From contig JAPPIB010000057.1 of the NCBI GenBank assembly GCA_028820695.1, positions 1 to 64,000 on the forward strand: a stretch of 64,000 nucleotides of DNA. The letters run 5' to 3'. Source of the stretch: Acidiferrobacterales bacterium (GTDB taxonomy: Bacteria > Pseudomonadota > Gammaproteobacteria > Arenicellales > JAJDZL01). The translations under genes were made by a program, and so were the position numbers. Shown piece after piece: positions 1-9,535 of the stretch. Under the pieces are notes generated by a model, which saw only the letters and a list, made by a program, of their open reading frames with translations, ran no database searches and was not told the DNA's origin. Every line of letters starts with the position of its first letter. Position 1 is the stretch's first letter.

Positions 1-191
1 CGCCAGAATCGGGCTGTTGATGCGAAAATAATGCTCTAACGCGATTTCAGGGCACAAGTAGTTCTATCTATCAGCCCGATACAGATTAAAATAGCCGAAT
101 CTGTTTCCTGTCCAGACGAACAGACAGCCTGTGAAATCTCTTCACCCGAATTGAATTAATCTCTTACCTTGATTCTGAGGATGCTTATTCC

Positions 192-623
192 ATGAAACTT
201 GAACGAACCTTATCAATTATCAAGCCTGACGCAGTGCGGCGAGACCTGATCGGTGAAATCAATCGTCGGTTTGAAGCCGGTGGCCTATCCATTGTGGCGT
301 GCAGGATGATCCACCTGACACAAGAGCAGGCCCAGGGATTCTATGCGGTACATCGGGAAAGACCCTTCTATGACAGCCTGGTGGAGTACATGCAGTCAGG
401 GCCGATTGTGGTGCAGGTGCTCGAAGGCGACAATGCGATATCGAACAATCGGACGATCATGGGGGCGACCAATCCAGCCGACGCCGCGCCAGGCACCATC
501 CGCGCGGATCTGGCGGAGTCCCTGGAGCGAAATTCGGTCCACGGTTCCGATGCCCAGGAGACCGCCAGGACTGAAATCGCATTCTTCTTTTCGGATGATG
601 ATATCCATTCCAGAAACGCCTGA
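192..623 (+). CDS. ndk: Nucleoside diphosphate kinase
   Basis: Transfers the gamma-phosphate of ATP to other (d)NDPs through a phospho-histidine, balancing NTP pools in the cytosol. The 143-residue length is the family norm. The N-terminus ([12 protein letters not shown]) and the active-site segment NSVHGSD with catalytic His117 are both present. A GAGGA sequence lies about 10 bases before the ATG. It opens the conserved gammaproteobacterial order ndk-rlmN-hisS. The 191 bases upstream hold no recognisable gene. No odd residues were seen and the assignment is secure. Confidence 0.98.
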   Translation: MKLERTLSIIKPDAVRRDLIGEINRRFEAGGLSIVACRMIHLTQEQAQGFYAVHRERPFYDSLVEYMQSGPIVVQVLEGDNAISNNRTIMGATNPADAAPGTIRADLAESLERNSVHGSDAQETARTEIAFFFSDDDIHSRNA

Positions 624-659
624 TTCCTGCGAATCGATGACGGGGCCTCACCGACTGAA

Positions 660-1757
660 ATGAAGGTCAATCTACTCGGATATGAACGCAATGCGCTGAC
701 CGACTTTATGGCGGAACTCGGCGAGCCGTCCTATCGTACCGATCAGATCCTGAAGTGGATTCATCAGCGCAATGTGACGGACTTCAGCGAAATGACTGAT
801 CTCAGCAAGCAGCTCAGAGGCCGTCTTGGTGAAATCGCATCAGTTGAAGGGTTGCGTGCGGTCGGCGATACCGTGTCCACTGACGGCACTCGCAAGTGGC
901 TTCTTCAGCTGGATGACGGTAACTGCGTTGAGACGGTTTTCATACCCGAGGACTCAAGGGGGACATTGTGCATCTCATCGCAGGTCGGATGCTCGCTCAC
1001 ATGTTCTTTCTGCGCTACTGGCAGACAGGGATTCAACCGGAACCTGACGACGGCTGAGATCATCGCGCAGGTTCGATTCGCGATCAATATGCTATCGACC
1101 GATCGGATCAGTCGGCCGATCACCAATATCGTCCTGATGGGCATGGGTGAGCCTTTACTCAACTACGGACAGGTTGTCCCGGCACTCCGACTCATGCTGG
1201 ACGATTGCAGTTACGGATTTTCGAGAAGAAAAGTCACACTGAGCACCGCCGGTGTCATTCCCGGGATCAAGCGTCTGCTGACAGACTGCCCGGTCAGTCT
1301 GGCCGTCTCCCTGCATGCGCCGGACGATGAGTTGCGCAATCAGCTGGTTCCAATCAACCGCAAGTACCCGATCGCCGACCTGATGGCAGCATGCGCTGAT
1401 TACGCAAGATATGATCGGCGTTGGCGCGTTACATTTGAATACATCATGATCAGGGACGTGAACGATTCGATCCGACATGCCAGAAATCTTGTTCGATTGC
1501 TTGCCGACGTTCCGTCGAAGGTCAATCTGATTCCCTACAATTCGGTTACCGGATTGGATTACGAGAGATCCTCGACACAGTCAATCGATCGGTTTCGCGA
1601 CGTACTTCTTGCCGCAGACGTCATGACCATCACACGCAAGACCAGGGGCGACGAGGTCGCCGCCGCTTGCGGTCAGTTGGTCGGTCGATTCAAGGATCGG
1701 ACCAAGCGGTCAAGTCGTCTGGGTACCGCATTGGCGGACGTGGCACTGGCCGAGTGA
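660..1757 (+). CDS. rlmN: Dual-specificity 23S rRNA/tRNA adenine-C2 methyltransferase RlmN
   Basis: Radical-SAM enzyme that methylates C2 of A2503 in 23S rRNA and A37 in a subset of tRNAs. The sequence shows the CX3CX2C iron-sulfur motif (Cys111, Cys115, Cys118 in GCSLTCSFCATG). The C-terminal catalytic Cys337 (AAACGQL), which carries the methyl on the enzyme in this family, is also present. Its 365 residues are close to usual. It starts 37 bases after ndk, probably in the same transcript. The next gene is hisS; rodZ and ispG, which sit between rlmN and hisS in Escherichia coli, are absent here. Confidence 0.97.
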   Translation: MKVNLLGYERNALTDFMAELGEPSYRTDQILKWIHQRNVTDFSEMTDLSKQLRGRLGEIASVEGLRAVGDTVSTDGTRKWLLQLDDGNCVETVFIPEDSRGTLCISSQVGCSLTCSFCATGRQGFNRNLTTAEIIAQVRFAINMLSTDRISRPITNIVLMGMGEPLLNYGQVVPALRLMLDDCSYGFSRRKVTLSTAGVIPGIKRLLTDCPVSLAVSLHAPDDELRNQLVPINRKYPIADLMAACADYARYDRRWRVTFEYIMIRDVNDSIRHARNLVRLLADVPSKVNLIPYNSVTGLDYERSSTQSIDRFRDVLLAADVMTITRKTRGDEVAAACGQLVGRFKDRTKRSSRLGTALADVALAE

Positions 1758-1774
1758 CCGCGCAGGCGTCGGGG

Positions 1775-3052
1775 ATGTCGATGAAAGTCCAGTCAGTCCG
1801 GGGAATGAAGGATCTTCTTCCCGGCGAAATCGAGCTTTGGCAACAGGTCGAACAGGAGATCCGTGAAGTATCGGCATTGTATGGTTACAGTGAGATCAGG
1901 TTGCCCCTGCTGGAACGGACCGAGCTTTTCAAGCGTTCGATCGGGGAAGCGACTGATATTGTTGAAAAGGAAATGTACACCTTCCTTGACAACAGCGACA
2001 AGAGCATGACGCTCAGACCGGAAGCGACCGCCAGTTGCGTGCGCGCCGGCATCGAGCACGGACTGTTTCACAATGCCCAGCCAAGATTGTGGTACATGGG
2101 ATCGATGTTTCGTTATGAAAGGCCCCAGCAAGGACGCTACCGCCAATTCCACCAGTATGGAATTGAAGCGTTTGGCTGGGCCGGACCGGATATCGATGCG
2201 GAAATCATCGATATCGGCAATACGCTGTGGAAGCGCCTGAAAATTGCCCGGTTTGCCCGCTTGCAGATCAATTCATTGGGTACGCCTGACTCCAGAGCAA
2301 CCTATCGTCGGCAACTGGTCGCATATTTCGAGGCCAATCATGGTGAGCTTGATGAGGACAGCGTCAGAAGATTGAAGACTAATCCGTTGCGGATACTTGA
2401 CAGCAAGAATCCCGATATGCAGCAAGTGATCCAGTCTGCACCGGCCCTGTCGGATTATCTGAGCGACGAGTCCAGGGATCACTTCAACCGCCTGCTGAGG
2501 CTTTTGCGCGACCTCGGAATTGAATATGAAATCAACAACCGACTGGTTCGCGGACTTGATTACTACAACGGCACGGTTTTTGAGTGGGTAACCGACCGGC
2601 TGGGTGCGCAAAATGCGATATGCGCAGGTGGCCGATACGATGGGCTGGCCGAAATGCTGGGTGGGCGGGAAGTGCCCGGGATCGGATTCGCAATGGGTCT
2701 CGAGCGACTCGTTGACATTGTCAGGCTCGGCGACCTTGAGCCCTTGTCGACAGCCGCCGATGTGTATTTGTGTGTGCTGGGTGAAGAGGCACAGGGACAA
2801 GGCTATTCGATCGCACAGGCCCTGCGACAGGCGGATGTGTCGACCATCGTGCATTGCGGCGGCGGGAAACTCGCCCGACAGCTTCGGAATGCTGATAGGC
2901 TCAGTACTGCGATTGCTATAATTATCGGGCAATCTGAATTGGAAGCAGGCAATGCGATGATCAAGAACCTTAAGGTGGATGAACCGCAAAGAGCAGTTCG
3001 AATTTCAGAAGTTGTACAGACCGTAAAGCAGATGCTGAGTACAAACAATTAA
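1775..3052 (+). CDS. hisS: Histidyl-tRNA synthetase
   Basis: Class II aminoacyl-tRNA synthetase charging tRNA-His. From the ATG at 1775 it has 425 residues, matching the usual length of about 424. The N-terminal MKDLLPGE, motif 2 (FRYERPQQGRYRQFHQ), the histidine-A motif GLDYYNGTVFEW and the C-terminal anticodon-binding domain are all visible. An open frame extends upstream to 1667, but that would overlap rlmN by 91 bases and lacks homologous residues. ATG 1775 (or 1781, two codons on) is therefore the likely start. It lies 17 bases after rlmN. Confidence 0.97.
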   Translation: MSMKVQSVRGMKDLLPGEIELWQQVEQEIREVSALYGYSEIRLPLLERTELFKRSIGEATDIVEKEMYTFLDNSDKSMTLRPEATASCVRAGIEHGLFHNAQPRLWYMGSMFRYERPQQGRYRQFHQYGIEAFGWAGPDIDAEIIDIGNTLWKRLKIARFARLQINSLGTPDSRATYRRQLVAYFEANHGELDEDSVRRLKTNPLRILDSKNPDMQQVIQSAPALSDYLSDESRDHFNRLLRLLRDLGIEYEINNRLVRGLDYYNGTVFEWVTDRLGAQNAICAGGRYDGLAEMLGGREVPGIGFAMGLERLVDIVRLGDLEPLSTAADVYLCVLGEEAQGQGYSIAQALRQADVSTIVHCGGGKLARQLRNADRLSTAIAIIIGQSELEAGNAMIKNLKVDEPQRAVRISEVVQTVKQMLSTNN

Positions 3053-3074
3053 TCTTGAATCGGAGTCGAATCAG

Positions 3075-3698
3075 ATGACAACCGAAGAAGAACGCCTAGA
3101 TCAGATAAAGGAGTGGTGGAAGGAATACCGCTGGACGATTGTCGCAGGCACCGTACTCGGAATCGGTGTGATTGGAGGTTGGACGGGTTGGAACGAGTAT
3201 ACCCGAGTCCAGCAGGAATCCGCATCCGTGCTATATCAGGATGTGTCGGTCGCGGTGGTTCAAAACGACTATGAAGCGGCACTGACAGCAGCTGAGCAAC
3301 TGTTGGATGAACATGGTTCTTCAGGTTATGCGGGCAAGGCCATGTTGCTGATGGCGCGCGCAAGTTATGAAAACGGCGACGCCGCCCAGGCTCGCCGCTA
3401 TCTGCGCCAGGCATTGGATGAGGCCACTGAAGAGGCCACTGTTCATGTGGCCAGGATCAGATTGGCAAAGCTGATGATTGCCGATCGGGAATATCAGGAT
3501 GCGCTCGACTTGCTTGACGTTGAAAGACAGCAGGGCTTCGATTCGTACTATCTCGAACTCAGAGGCGACGCCTATCATGCACTGGGAATGGATGAACAGG
3601 CGCATCAGGCTTATCTTCAGAGCATGGATGAACTCAGTCCGGGGTCATCATACGAACAGGTACTGGCATTGAAGTTAAACGAGACCGTCAGCGAATGA
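3075..3698 (+). CDS. yfgM: YfgM-type tetratricopeptide membrane protein
   Basis: A 207-residue inner-membrane protein of the YfgM family, an ancillary partner of the SecYEG translocon thought to help hand exported proteins to periplasmic chaperones. A short cytoplasmic N-terminus ending in KEYRW is followed by one membrane segment at about residues 19-38. A periplasmic domain with TPR-like helices (AAQARRYLRQAL, ALGMDEQAHQAYLQ) comes next. It lies between hisS and bamB, the same order as in E. coli. A 12-base tandem duplication near 3414-3437 encodes a repeated EAT stretch. The family call rests on topology and context. Confidence 0.88.
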   Translation: MTTEEERLDQIKEWWKEYRWTIVAGTVLGIGVIGGWTGWNEYTRVQQESASVLYQDVSVAVVQNDYEAALTAAEQLLDEHGSSGYAGKAMLLMARASYENGDAAQARRYLRQALDEATEEATVHVARIRLAKLMIADREYQDALDLLDVERQQGFDSYYLELRGDAYHALGMDEQAHQAYLQSMDELSPGSSYEQVLALKLNETVSE

Positions 3699-3705
3699 CT
3701 CCAGT

Positions 3706-4854
3706 ATGAAACTTCGCCTGATTATCGTAATCACCCTGTGCCTGACGCTTGTCGCCTGTGGCTCAGCCAGAAAGCGAGGCCCGGACCCGACACCTCTTTC
3801 CAAGATCACCGCGTCCGCGCAACTGGCATCTTTGTGGCGTAGTAATTTCGCGTCCGGGGGCACAGGTGCGGGCAGCCAGTTTATCAATTTGCTGCCGATT
3901 ATCGTTGACGACCAGATATTCGGTGCGTCAGCGCAAGGTCGGGTCGCTGCCATCGGCAAGAGTGATGGCAAATTGCGTTGGTCAACTGATCTGGAAAACC
4001 AGATCACCGCAGGAGTGGGAGTGGGTGATGGCGTTGTAGCTGTAGTCAGTGCCGCCCGTGAGTTGGTGACGCTGCGATCGGACTCCGGCGAGCTGCGATG
4101 GAAAGAGTCGATCGATCAGACCTCGTTCACTCCGCCATTGGTTTATCGTGGGATTGTAGTAATGCAGACCATCGACGGCGACTTGCTGGCAATCGACGCT
4201 TCGAGCGGAGAGTTGATGTGGGATGCATTCTATGATCAGCCGGAATTCGTCGTTTTTGGATCTCCGCGGCCACTGGCCATCGGAAATCTGGTTCTTGTCG
4301 GCAATGCGACCGGCCGCGTGTTCGCGACTGATCTTGCGACCGGTCTGGAATTCTGGCAGATCTATCTGGGCGGCACAAGTTCCGAAACAGCACTGAACGA
4401 CGCCGAAACCATACCGGTCATCTTTGGCGACCACCTGTTCGTTTCGGACTATACGAATGCGGTCGTGGCGTATGATCTGACCGACGGAAGTCTTTTCTGG
4501 CAGCGTCTCAGAAAATCCCAGCGTCGCTTGGCGGTGGATTCAGACCAAGTCTATGGAACGGATCTGGATGATACGGTTTTTGCGCTCTCGCGCAGTGACG
4601 GTTCAGTCAGGTGGGAGCAGAAATCGCTGCTGTACCGAAAACTGAGCAATATTGCACTGGTCGGTGATCATCTGGTGGTGGGAGATAATCAGGGTTATCT
4701 CCATATACTGGATACCGACAGCGGAGAAATTATCGGACGGGCAAAGCTGAGAAGTGATGTTCTGTTCGGTGGGTTTCTTACGGATGGCAACAGACTGTTT
4801 GTCAGTTATAGACAGGGGTCGATGGAGGCGTTCCGGCTGACTGCGGTCCAGTAA
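3706..4854 (+). CDS. bamB: Outer-membrane assembly lipoprotein BamB
   Basis: Beta-propeller lipoprotein of the BAM complex that inserts outer-membrane beta-barrel proteins. It has 382 residues. The lipobox is LVAC with lipidated Cys18. Repeated PQQ-like blades follow, each with a dG.lrW core (for example DGKLRWSTDL, SGELRWKESI, DGSVRWEQKS). It starts 7 bases after yfgM, consistent with one operon. Der follows after 266 bases that contain no gene. Confidence 0.95.
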   Translation: MKLRLIIVITLCLTLVACGSARKRGPDPTPLSKITASAQLASLWRSNFASGGTGAGSQFINLLPIIVDDQIFGASAQGRVAAIGKSDGKLRWSTDLENQITAGVGVGDGVVAVVSAARELVTLRSDSGELRWKESIDQTSFTPPLVYRGIVVMQTIDGDLLAIDASSGELMWDAFYDQPEFVVFGSPRPLAIGNLVLVGNATGRVFATDLATGLEFWQIYLGGTSSETALNDAETIPVIFGDHLFVSDYTNAVVAYDLTDGSLFWQRLRKSQRRLAVDSDQVYGTDLDDTVFALSRSDGSVRWEQKSLLYRKLSNIALVGDHLVVGDNQGYLHILDTDSGEIIGRAKLRSDVLFGGFLTDGNRLFVSYRQGSMEAFRLTAVQ

Positions 4855-5120
4855 TCCCTGAAGGCATGGCCAGGGCGGGACGCCCCCGATCTTTGGACTC
4901 CAGTTGCCTGTACGGCCGGCTGGGCAAAATAGCTGTCATGGTCGCTGCAGCGTGGCGTACGACCTGTTCGGTCCGGCAGGGACACCATGGTGAATGCAGT
5001 TATGTCGCTTTATACGCTGCAGCTGTTTGTGTCAATCCGGCGACCGCCTGATGTTACGAACAGGGTTACCCGGAACATAGAACACCAAGCACACCGCATT
5101 TGATCTTGTCGGAGAGGTTC

Positions 5121-6446
5121 ATGCTGCCCGTAATCAGTATTGTCGGACGCCCGAATGTCGGGAAGTCCACCTTGTTCAATCGCCTCACGCGAACTCGCGA
5201 TGCGCTGGTCGATGACATTCCCGGTGTGACCCGGGATCGGCTCTACGGTGTCGCCCGATTCGGTGAACGCAACGTTCTCATTGTGGATACAGGTGGAATC
5301 GGTGAGGAGGACGACGGACTTTCCAAACTGGTGGTGGAACAGGTCGAGTCGGTATTGGAAGAGTCGGATGCAATCGTGTTTTTGGTTGATGCAACCCAGG
5401 GTCTGACGGTTGCTGATGAGCAGATCGCACAGCGCCTCGGCAGGATCAATCTGCCAGTGGCCATCGCAGTCAATAAAAGCGAGGGACTGGCACCGGAACT
5501 CGCCTGTCTGGAATTCCAGTCGCTCGGATACAGCGAACCGGTCGCCATCTCAGCGCGTCGCGGCAGCGGCGTGGCACAGATGTTTGAGCCGATTGTGCAG
5601 TCACTGCCCCAGCAGGAGGATTCACTGTGGCTTGATCCCGGACCGAAAATTGCTGTGATCGGTCGGCCGAACGTCGGCAAGTCCACATTGATCAATGCCA
5701 TCTGCGACGACCAGCGTCTGATTGTCAGTGACGTGCCGGGTACTACCCGGGATAGTGTGCTGGTCCCATTTGAGCGAGGTGGAGAACGCTATCGATTCAT
5801 CGATACCGCGGGTGTGCGCAGAAAGTCCAGGATCGACGAATCACTGGAAAAACTCTCAGTCGTGAAGACCCTGCAGTCGATAGAGGCCGCACATGTCGTG
5901 ATTCTGATGCTGGATGGGTCGGAGGCTGTAACCGACCAGGATGCCACACTGGCGGGTCTGATCAGGCGTGCCGGACGTCCGGTGATCATTGCTGTGAATA
6001 AATCCGACCGAATCACAGCCGCATCCCGTGTCGATATCGAAAAGATGCTCCAGCGAAAGCTCGCATTTGCACCACATCATGAGTCGCTCTATCTGTCGGG
6101 ACTCAAGCGCCAGGGGTTTTCGAAGCTGCTCAAGGCGATCGATCTGGCTTACCGCTCGGCGATGATCGACATGCCGACTGGGATCCTGAACAGGACGCTG
6201 CAGGATGCCGTCAGTCAGATGCCTCCACCTTTATCCCGTCGTCGACCGGTGCGCTTGAAATATGCTCACCAAGGCGGTCGAAACCCGCCGGTAGTCGTGG
6301 TCCACGGCAATAATGTAAGTTCAATTCCAGACCACTATCGCCGCTATCTGGAAAAGTATTTTCGCGAACGGTTCGATCTTTTCGGCGCTGATGTCCGGGT
6401 GGTCTTTCGTTCGGGCAAGAATCCGTTCGACAAAGACCGCGACTGA
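5121..6446 (+). CDS. der: Ribosome-assembly GTPase Der (EngA)
   Basis: Tandem-domain GTPase needed for 50S subunit maturation. It carries two G domains, each with a GRPNVGKST P-loop (first at residues 9-17, second near 180) and a matching DTGG or DTAG switch. NKSE and NKSD guanine-specificity motifs are present, followed by the C-terminal KH-like domain. It is 441 residues from ATG 5121, which is preceded by GGAGAGG at the right spacing. An in-frame TTG at 5100 is less likely. It ends 6 bases from the converging xseA. Confidence 0.97.
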   Translation: MLPVISIVGRPNVGKSTLFNRLTRTRDALVDDIPGVTRDRLYGVARFGERNVLIVDTGGIGEEDDGLSKLVVEQVESVLEESDAIVFLVDATQGLTVADEQIAQRLGRINLPVAIAVNKSEGLAPELACLEFQSLGYSEPVAISARRGSGVAQMFEPIVQSLPQQEDSLWLDPGPKIAVIGRPNVGKSTLINAICDDQRLIVSDVPGTTRDSVLVPFERGGERYRFIDTAGVRRKSRIDESLEKLSVVKTLQSIEAAHVVILMLDGSEAVTDQDATLAGLIRRAGRPVIIAVNKSDRITAASRVDIEKMLQRKLAFAPHHESLYLSGLKRQGFSKLLKAIDLAYRSAMIDMPTGILNRTLQDAVSQMPPPLSRRRPVRLKYAHQGGRNPPVVVVHGNNVSSIPDHYRRYLEKYFRERFDLFGADVRVVFRSGKNPFDKDRD

Positions 6447-6452
6447 GTCGGG

Positions 6453-7802
6453 TCAGCTGTCGACGGAATCCACTTCAAGATTCAGGGTGCCGTCCGACAG
6501 TTGCGCCCGGACCTTGTCTCCGCTCGATACGCAGTCCACATGGGATATCACTGAATCGTCATCGGCGCGACGCATGATCGAGAATCCGCGATTAAGGGCA
6601 GTGGTGGGATTTGCGGATTGAAGCCTCGCAAGTAAATTCTCAATCTGATTGGACTTGGCATTGAAATGCTTGGAGAAATGAATATCAAGCAGTCTTTGGG
6701 CCTCTGAGAACTTTCGACCGATTAGTTCGATCCTGATTTTCGGTGACGCTGCAGACAGGCGCTGATTCTCGGACATGAGTCTGGTGGAATGCGAGTTCAG
6801 CAATTCGCTCGCAAGGTGGTGAAGACGATTTTCGATCAATTGAAAACTTGCCTGTTGATTCTGTATTCGCTGTGCGGGATGCACCAGGCTTTTGTGCATC
6901 AGGTCCACGTCCTGTGACAGTCCGTTGATTTTGCCGCTGATCAGGCTGGACAACCGAAATTTGTTATTGGCGAGCTTTTCCAGCAGGTCGTTCCGGGACG
7001 GCGTGCTCACGCGCTCCGCCGCTGCGGTCGGTGTTGCCGCACTGACGTCAGCAACGTAGTCCGCGATCGTCTTGTCGGTTTCATGTCCGATGCCGGTGAC
7101 GATCGGAATATCGCTCTGTTTGATTGCCTCAGCCACTGCCTCTTCATTGAATGCCCACAGATCTTCAATGCTGCCACCGCCCCTGGCAATTATCAGAACA
7201 TCCTCGCGGTTTCGCCTGTTCGCCAAATTGATTGCGGCGGCGATCTTTTCTTCGGCACCGGTACCTTGAACTGCGACCGGATAGACCAAAAGAGCAATGA
7301 ATGGACTTCTGCGAGTGAACGCCCGGATCATGTCCTGCACCGCGGCGCCGGTCGGTGATGTGATGATACCCACGCGTTCGGGAATGGCCGGCAGTTGTTT
7401 CTTGCGTTCGGCGGCAAAATATCCCTCTTTCTCGAGGCGCGTCTTGCGTTCGATGAATGATCTGTAAAGTTCGCCTTCGTCTTTGAGTTCGACTCCGCTG
7501 ACGATGAACTGATATCTGCCTCGGTTCGGATACAGTGTGACCTTGCCGATCAGAATGACTTCCTGACCATTTTCCGGTAATTTTCGAAGCTTGTACGCGG
7601 TTGATCTGAACAACGCACAATCAATCTCCGCAGATTGATCTTTCAGAGTGAAGTAGGTGTGCCCTGACTGTGCGGTCTGCAGTCCGGAAACCTCCCCTCT
7701 GAGCCGAATCTCTCCGAATTCGTCCTCAAGCAGCTTCCTGACCGTCGAGTTCAGTTCAGAAACGGTGAGAATGCGCATGGATTGTTTGCTGGATGCGTCC
7801 AA
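6453..7802 (-). CDS. xseA: Exodeoxyribonuclease VII large subunit
   Basis: Catalytic subunit of exonuclease VII, which degrades single-stranded DNA into acid-soluble oligonucleotides with XseB. The N-terminal OB fold (TVSELN to YFTLKDQ), the central nuclease region with ARGGGSIEDLWAFNEE and GIGHETDKTIADYVADVSAATPTAAAE, and a long C-terminal helical part are seen. Two starts are possible. The TTG at 7802 has AGGTG four bases upstream and gives 449 residues. The ATG at 7778 has no ribosome-binding site and gives 441. xseB lies elsewhere, at 20687. Confidence 0.95.
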   Translation of the reverse strand: MDASSKQSMRILTVSELNSTVRKLLEDEFGEIRLRGEVSGLQTAQSGHTYFTLKDQSAEIDCALFRSTAYKLRKLPENGQEVILIGKVTLYPNRGRYQFIVSGVELKDEGELYRSFIERKTRLEKEGYFAAERKKQLPAIPERVGIITSPTGAAVQDMIRAFTRRSPFIALLVYPVAVQGTGAEEKIAAAINLANRRNREDVLIIARGGGSIEDLWAFNEEAVAEAIKQSDIPIVTGIGHETDKTIADYVADVSAATPTAAAERVSTPSRNDLLEKLANNKFRLSSLISGKINGLSQDVDLMHKSLVHPAQRIQNQQASFQLIENRLHHLASELLNSHSTRLMSENQRLSAASPKIRIELIGRKFSEAQRLLDIHFSKHFNAKSNQIENLLARLQSANPTTALNRGFSIMRRADDDSVISHVDCVSSGDKVRAQLSDGTLNLEVDSVDS

Positions 7803-8059
7803 GTGGCACCTGCCGGCGGATCGTGAATGTTGCTGTCTTTGTCAGTTGTTGAGTTGTTGCGACCATTTTATATTGTCCGAATTCCGACAATGATCCGTTG
7901 TTCCAGACGCAAGAACCTCACACGCGCCGTCACCTGCCGCGACAGGTCGGTGAGCGCAGGCTTCCGCGACCTGGATATACGGTCGGCGGCGGTCGCGCTC
8001 GTGTTGGCTGATCCGGCGATGTTTGTGAACACTGCCCTCAAATCCGAGCGACTTAACAC

Positions 8060-8065
8060 TATAAT
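8060..8065 (+). promoter_or_regulatory. Putative -10 element of guaB
   Basis: A perfect TATAAT lies 6 bases before the guaB ATG at 8072. If used, transcription would start at or next to the A of the start codon. No TTGACA-like hexamer is seen 16-18 bases upstream, and there is no Shine-Dalgarno sequence between the element and the ATG. Confidence 0.5.
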
Positions 8066-8071
8066 TGGCGA

Positions 8072-9535
8072 ATGGAAAACATTGAACATGCACTGACCTT
8101 CGACGACGTCCTCCTGGTTCCCGCAAGTTCGACTGTACTGCCAAAAGACGTCGACCTCTCAACCCCTCTCACGCAGAAAATCCGTCTGAATCTACCGTTG
8201 CTTTCGGCGGCAATGGATACAGTCACCGAATCTGCGATGTCAATCGCCCTGGCGCAACTCGGAGGAATTGGTGTCATCCATCGCAACATGTCAGCGGACC
8301 GACAGGCTGCGGAGGTTCGCAGAGTCAAGAAACACGAGAGTGGCGTTGTAACCGACCCCATCACAGCGGATGTCAACATGACCATCTCGCAGGTCGCCGA
8401 CCTGATGAGGAACAAGCGCATATCGGGGGTTCCGGTACTGGATGGAAAGACTCTGTCGGGCATTGTCACCAACCGTGACCTGCGTTTCCAAAAACTGAGC
8501 GATAAGAAAATTACGACCGTGATGACGCCAAAGGAGCGTCTGGTCACGGTGCACAGGCAGGAAAAGAAATCCCGAATCCTCGAATTGCTTCATGCCAATC
8601 GGATCGAAAAAATTCTGGTCGTGGATGACTCGTTTCAGCTGGAAGGGTTGATTACTGTCAAGGATATCCTTAAATCCGATGTCTATCCGAATTCCTGCAA
8701 GGATGGGGACGGCAGATTGCTCGTAGCGGCGGCAGTCGGAACGTCAGATAGTGACCTTGAGAGAGTTGGCAGATTGGTGGACCAGGGAGTGGACGTGATT
8801 ATCGTTGATACCGCTCACGGTCACGCCCAGCGCGTGCTCCAGCAAGTGCGGAAGATAAAGGCGCAATTCCCCTCAATTGAACTGATTGCGGGCAACGTCG
8901 CAACCGCCACCGCGGCGCAGGATCTGGTGGATCAGGGAGCCGATGCGATCAAGGTCGGAGTCGGGCCCGGGTCCATTTGCACGACCAGGGTGGTTGCCGG
9001 CGTTGGCGTCCCCCAGGTCTCTGCAATTTTTGACGTTGTCAGGGCGATCCGCAACCAATCTATTCCTGTCATTGCGGATGGTGGTATCCGCTACTCGGGC
9101 GACATTACCAAGGCAATTGCCGCCGGCGCGCATTCGGTCATGGTCGGAAGCCTTCTGGGCGGTACGGATGAGGCACCGGGTGAGATTGAGGTTTATGAAG
9201 GCAGAACCTATAAGTCCTACCGCGGAATGGGATCACTCGGCGCACTCGAAGGCGGCAATTCGAAAGACCGCTATTTCCAGGAATCCGAGAACGAGCGGAT
9301 CAAACTGGTGCCGGAAGGAATCGAGGCTCGTGTTCCATATCGGGGCGCAGTGAAGAATATCGTACACCAGTTGATTGGCGGCCTGCGATCGGGAATGGGT
9401 TATACCGGAAGCGGTGATCTGGACACCCTTCGCAACAAGGGACGATTTGTCCGCATTACCAATGCCGGTGTGCGCGAGAGTCATGTCCATGACGTTGAAA
9501 TTGTCAAGGAATCTCCAAACTACCAGCGATTATGA
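8072..9535 (+). CDS. guaB: Inosine-5'-monophosphate dehydrogenase
   Basis: Oxidises IMP to XMP with NAD, the committed step to GMP. At 487 residues it has the full IMPDH layout. The N-terminus [17 protein letters not shown] begins the barrel. Two CBS domains occupy about residues 90-205. The active-site loop GPGSICTTR carries catalytic Cys303, and the flap ends with [11 protein letters not shown]. The start is fixed by homology even though no ribosome-binding site precedes it. Its stop overlaps the guaA start (9532-9535), so the two are probably translationally coupled. Confidence 0.97.
   Translation: MENIEHALTFDDVLLVPASSTVLPKDVDLSTPLTQKIRLNLPLLSAAMDTVTESAMSIALAQLGGIGVIHRNMSADRQAAEVRRVKKHESGVVTDPITADVNMTISQVADLMRNKRISGVPVLDGKTLSGIVTNRDLRFQKLSDKKITTVMTPKERLVTVHRQEKKSRILELLHANRIEKILVVDDSFQLEGLITVKDILKSDVYPNSCKDGDGRLLVAAAVGTSDSDLERVGRLVDQGVDVIIVDTAHGHAQRVLQQVRKIKAQFPSIELIAGNVATATAAQDLVDQGADAIKVGVGPGSICTTRVVAGVGVPQVSAIFDVVRAIRNQSIPVIADGGIRYSGDITKAIAAGAHSVMVGSLLGGTDEAPGEIEVYEGRTYKSYRGMGSLGALEGGNSKDRYFQESENERIKLVPEGIEARVPYRGAVKNIVHQLIGGLRSGMGYTGSGDLDTLRNKGRFVRITNAGVRESHVHDVEIVKESPNYQRL

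Noticed and set aside
1-39. Open frame from the window edge ending in TAA at 37-39, possibly the end of a gene
   Set aside because: Twelve codons with no recognisable match; too short to support.
4866-5051. Short plus-strand frame between bamB and der
   Set aside because: Low-complexity composition, no ribosome-binding site and no recognisable family.
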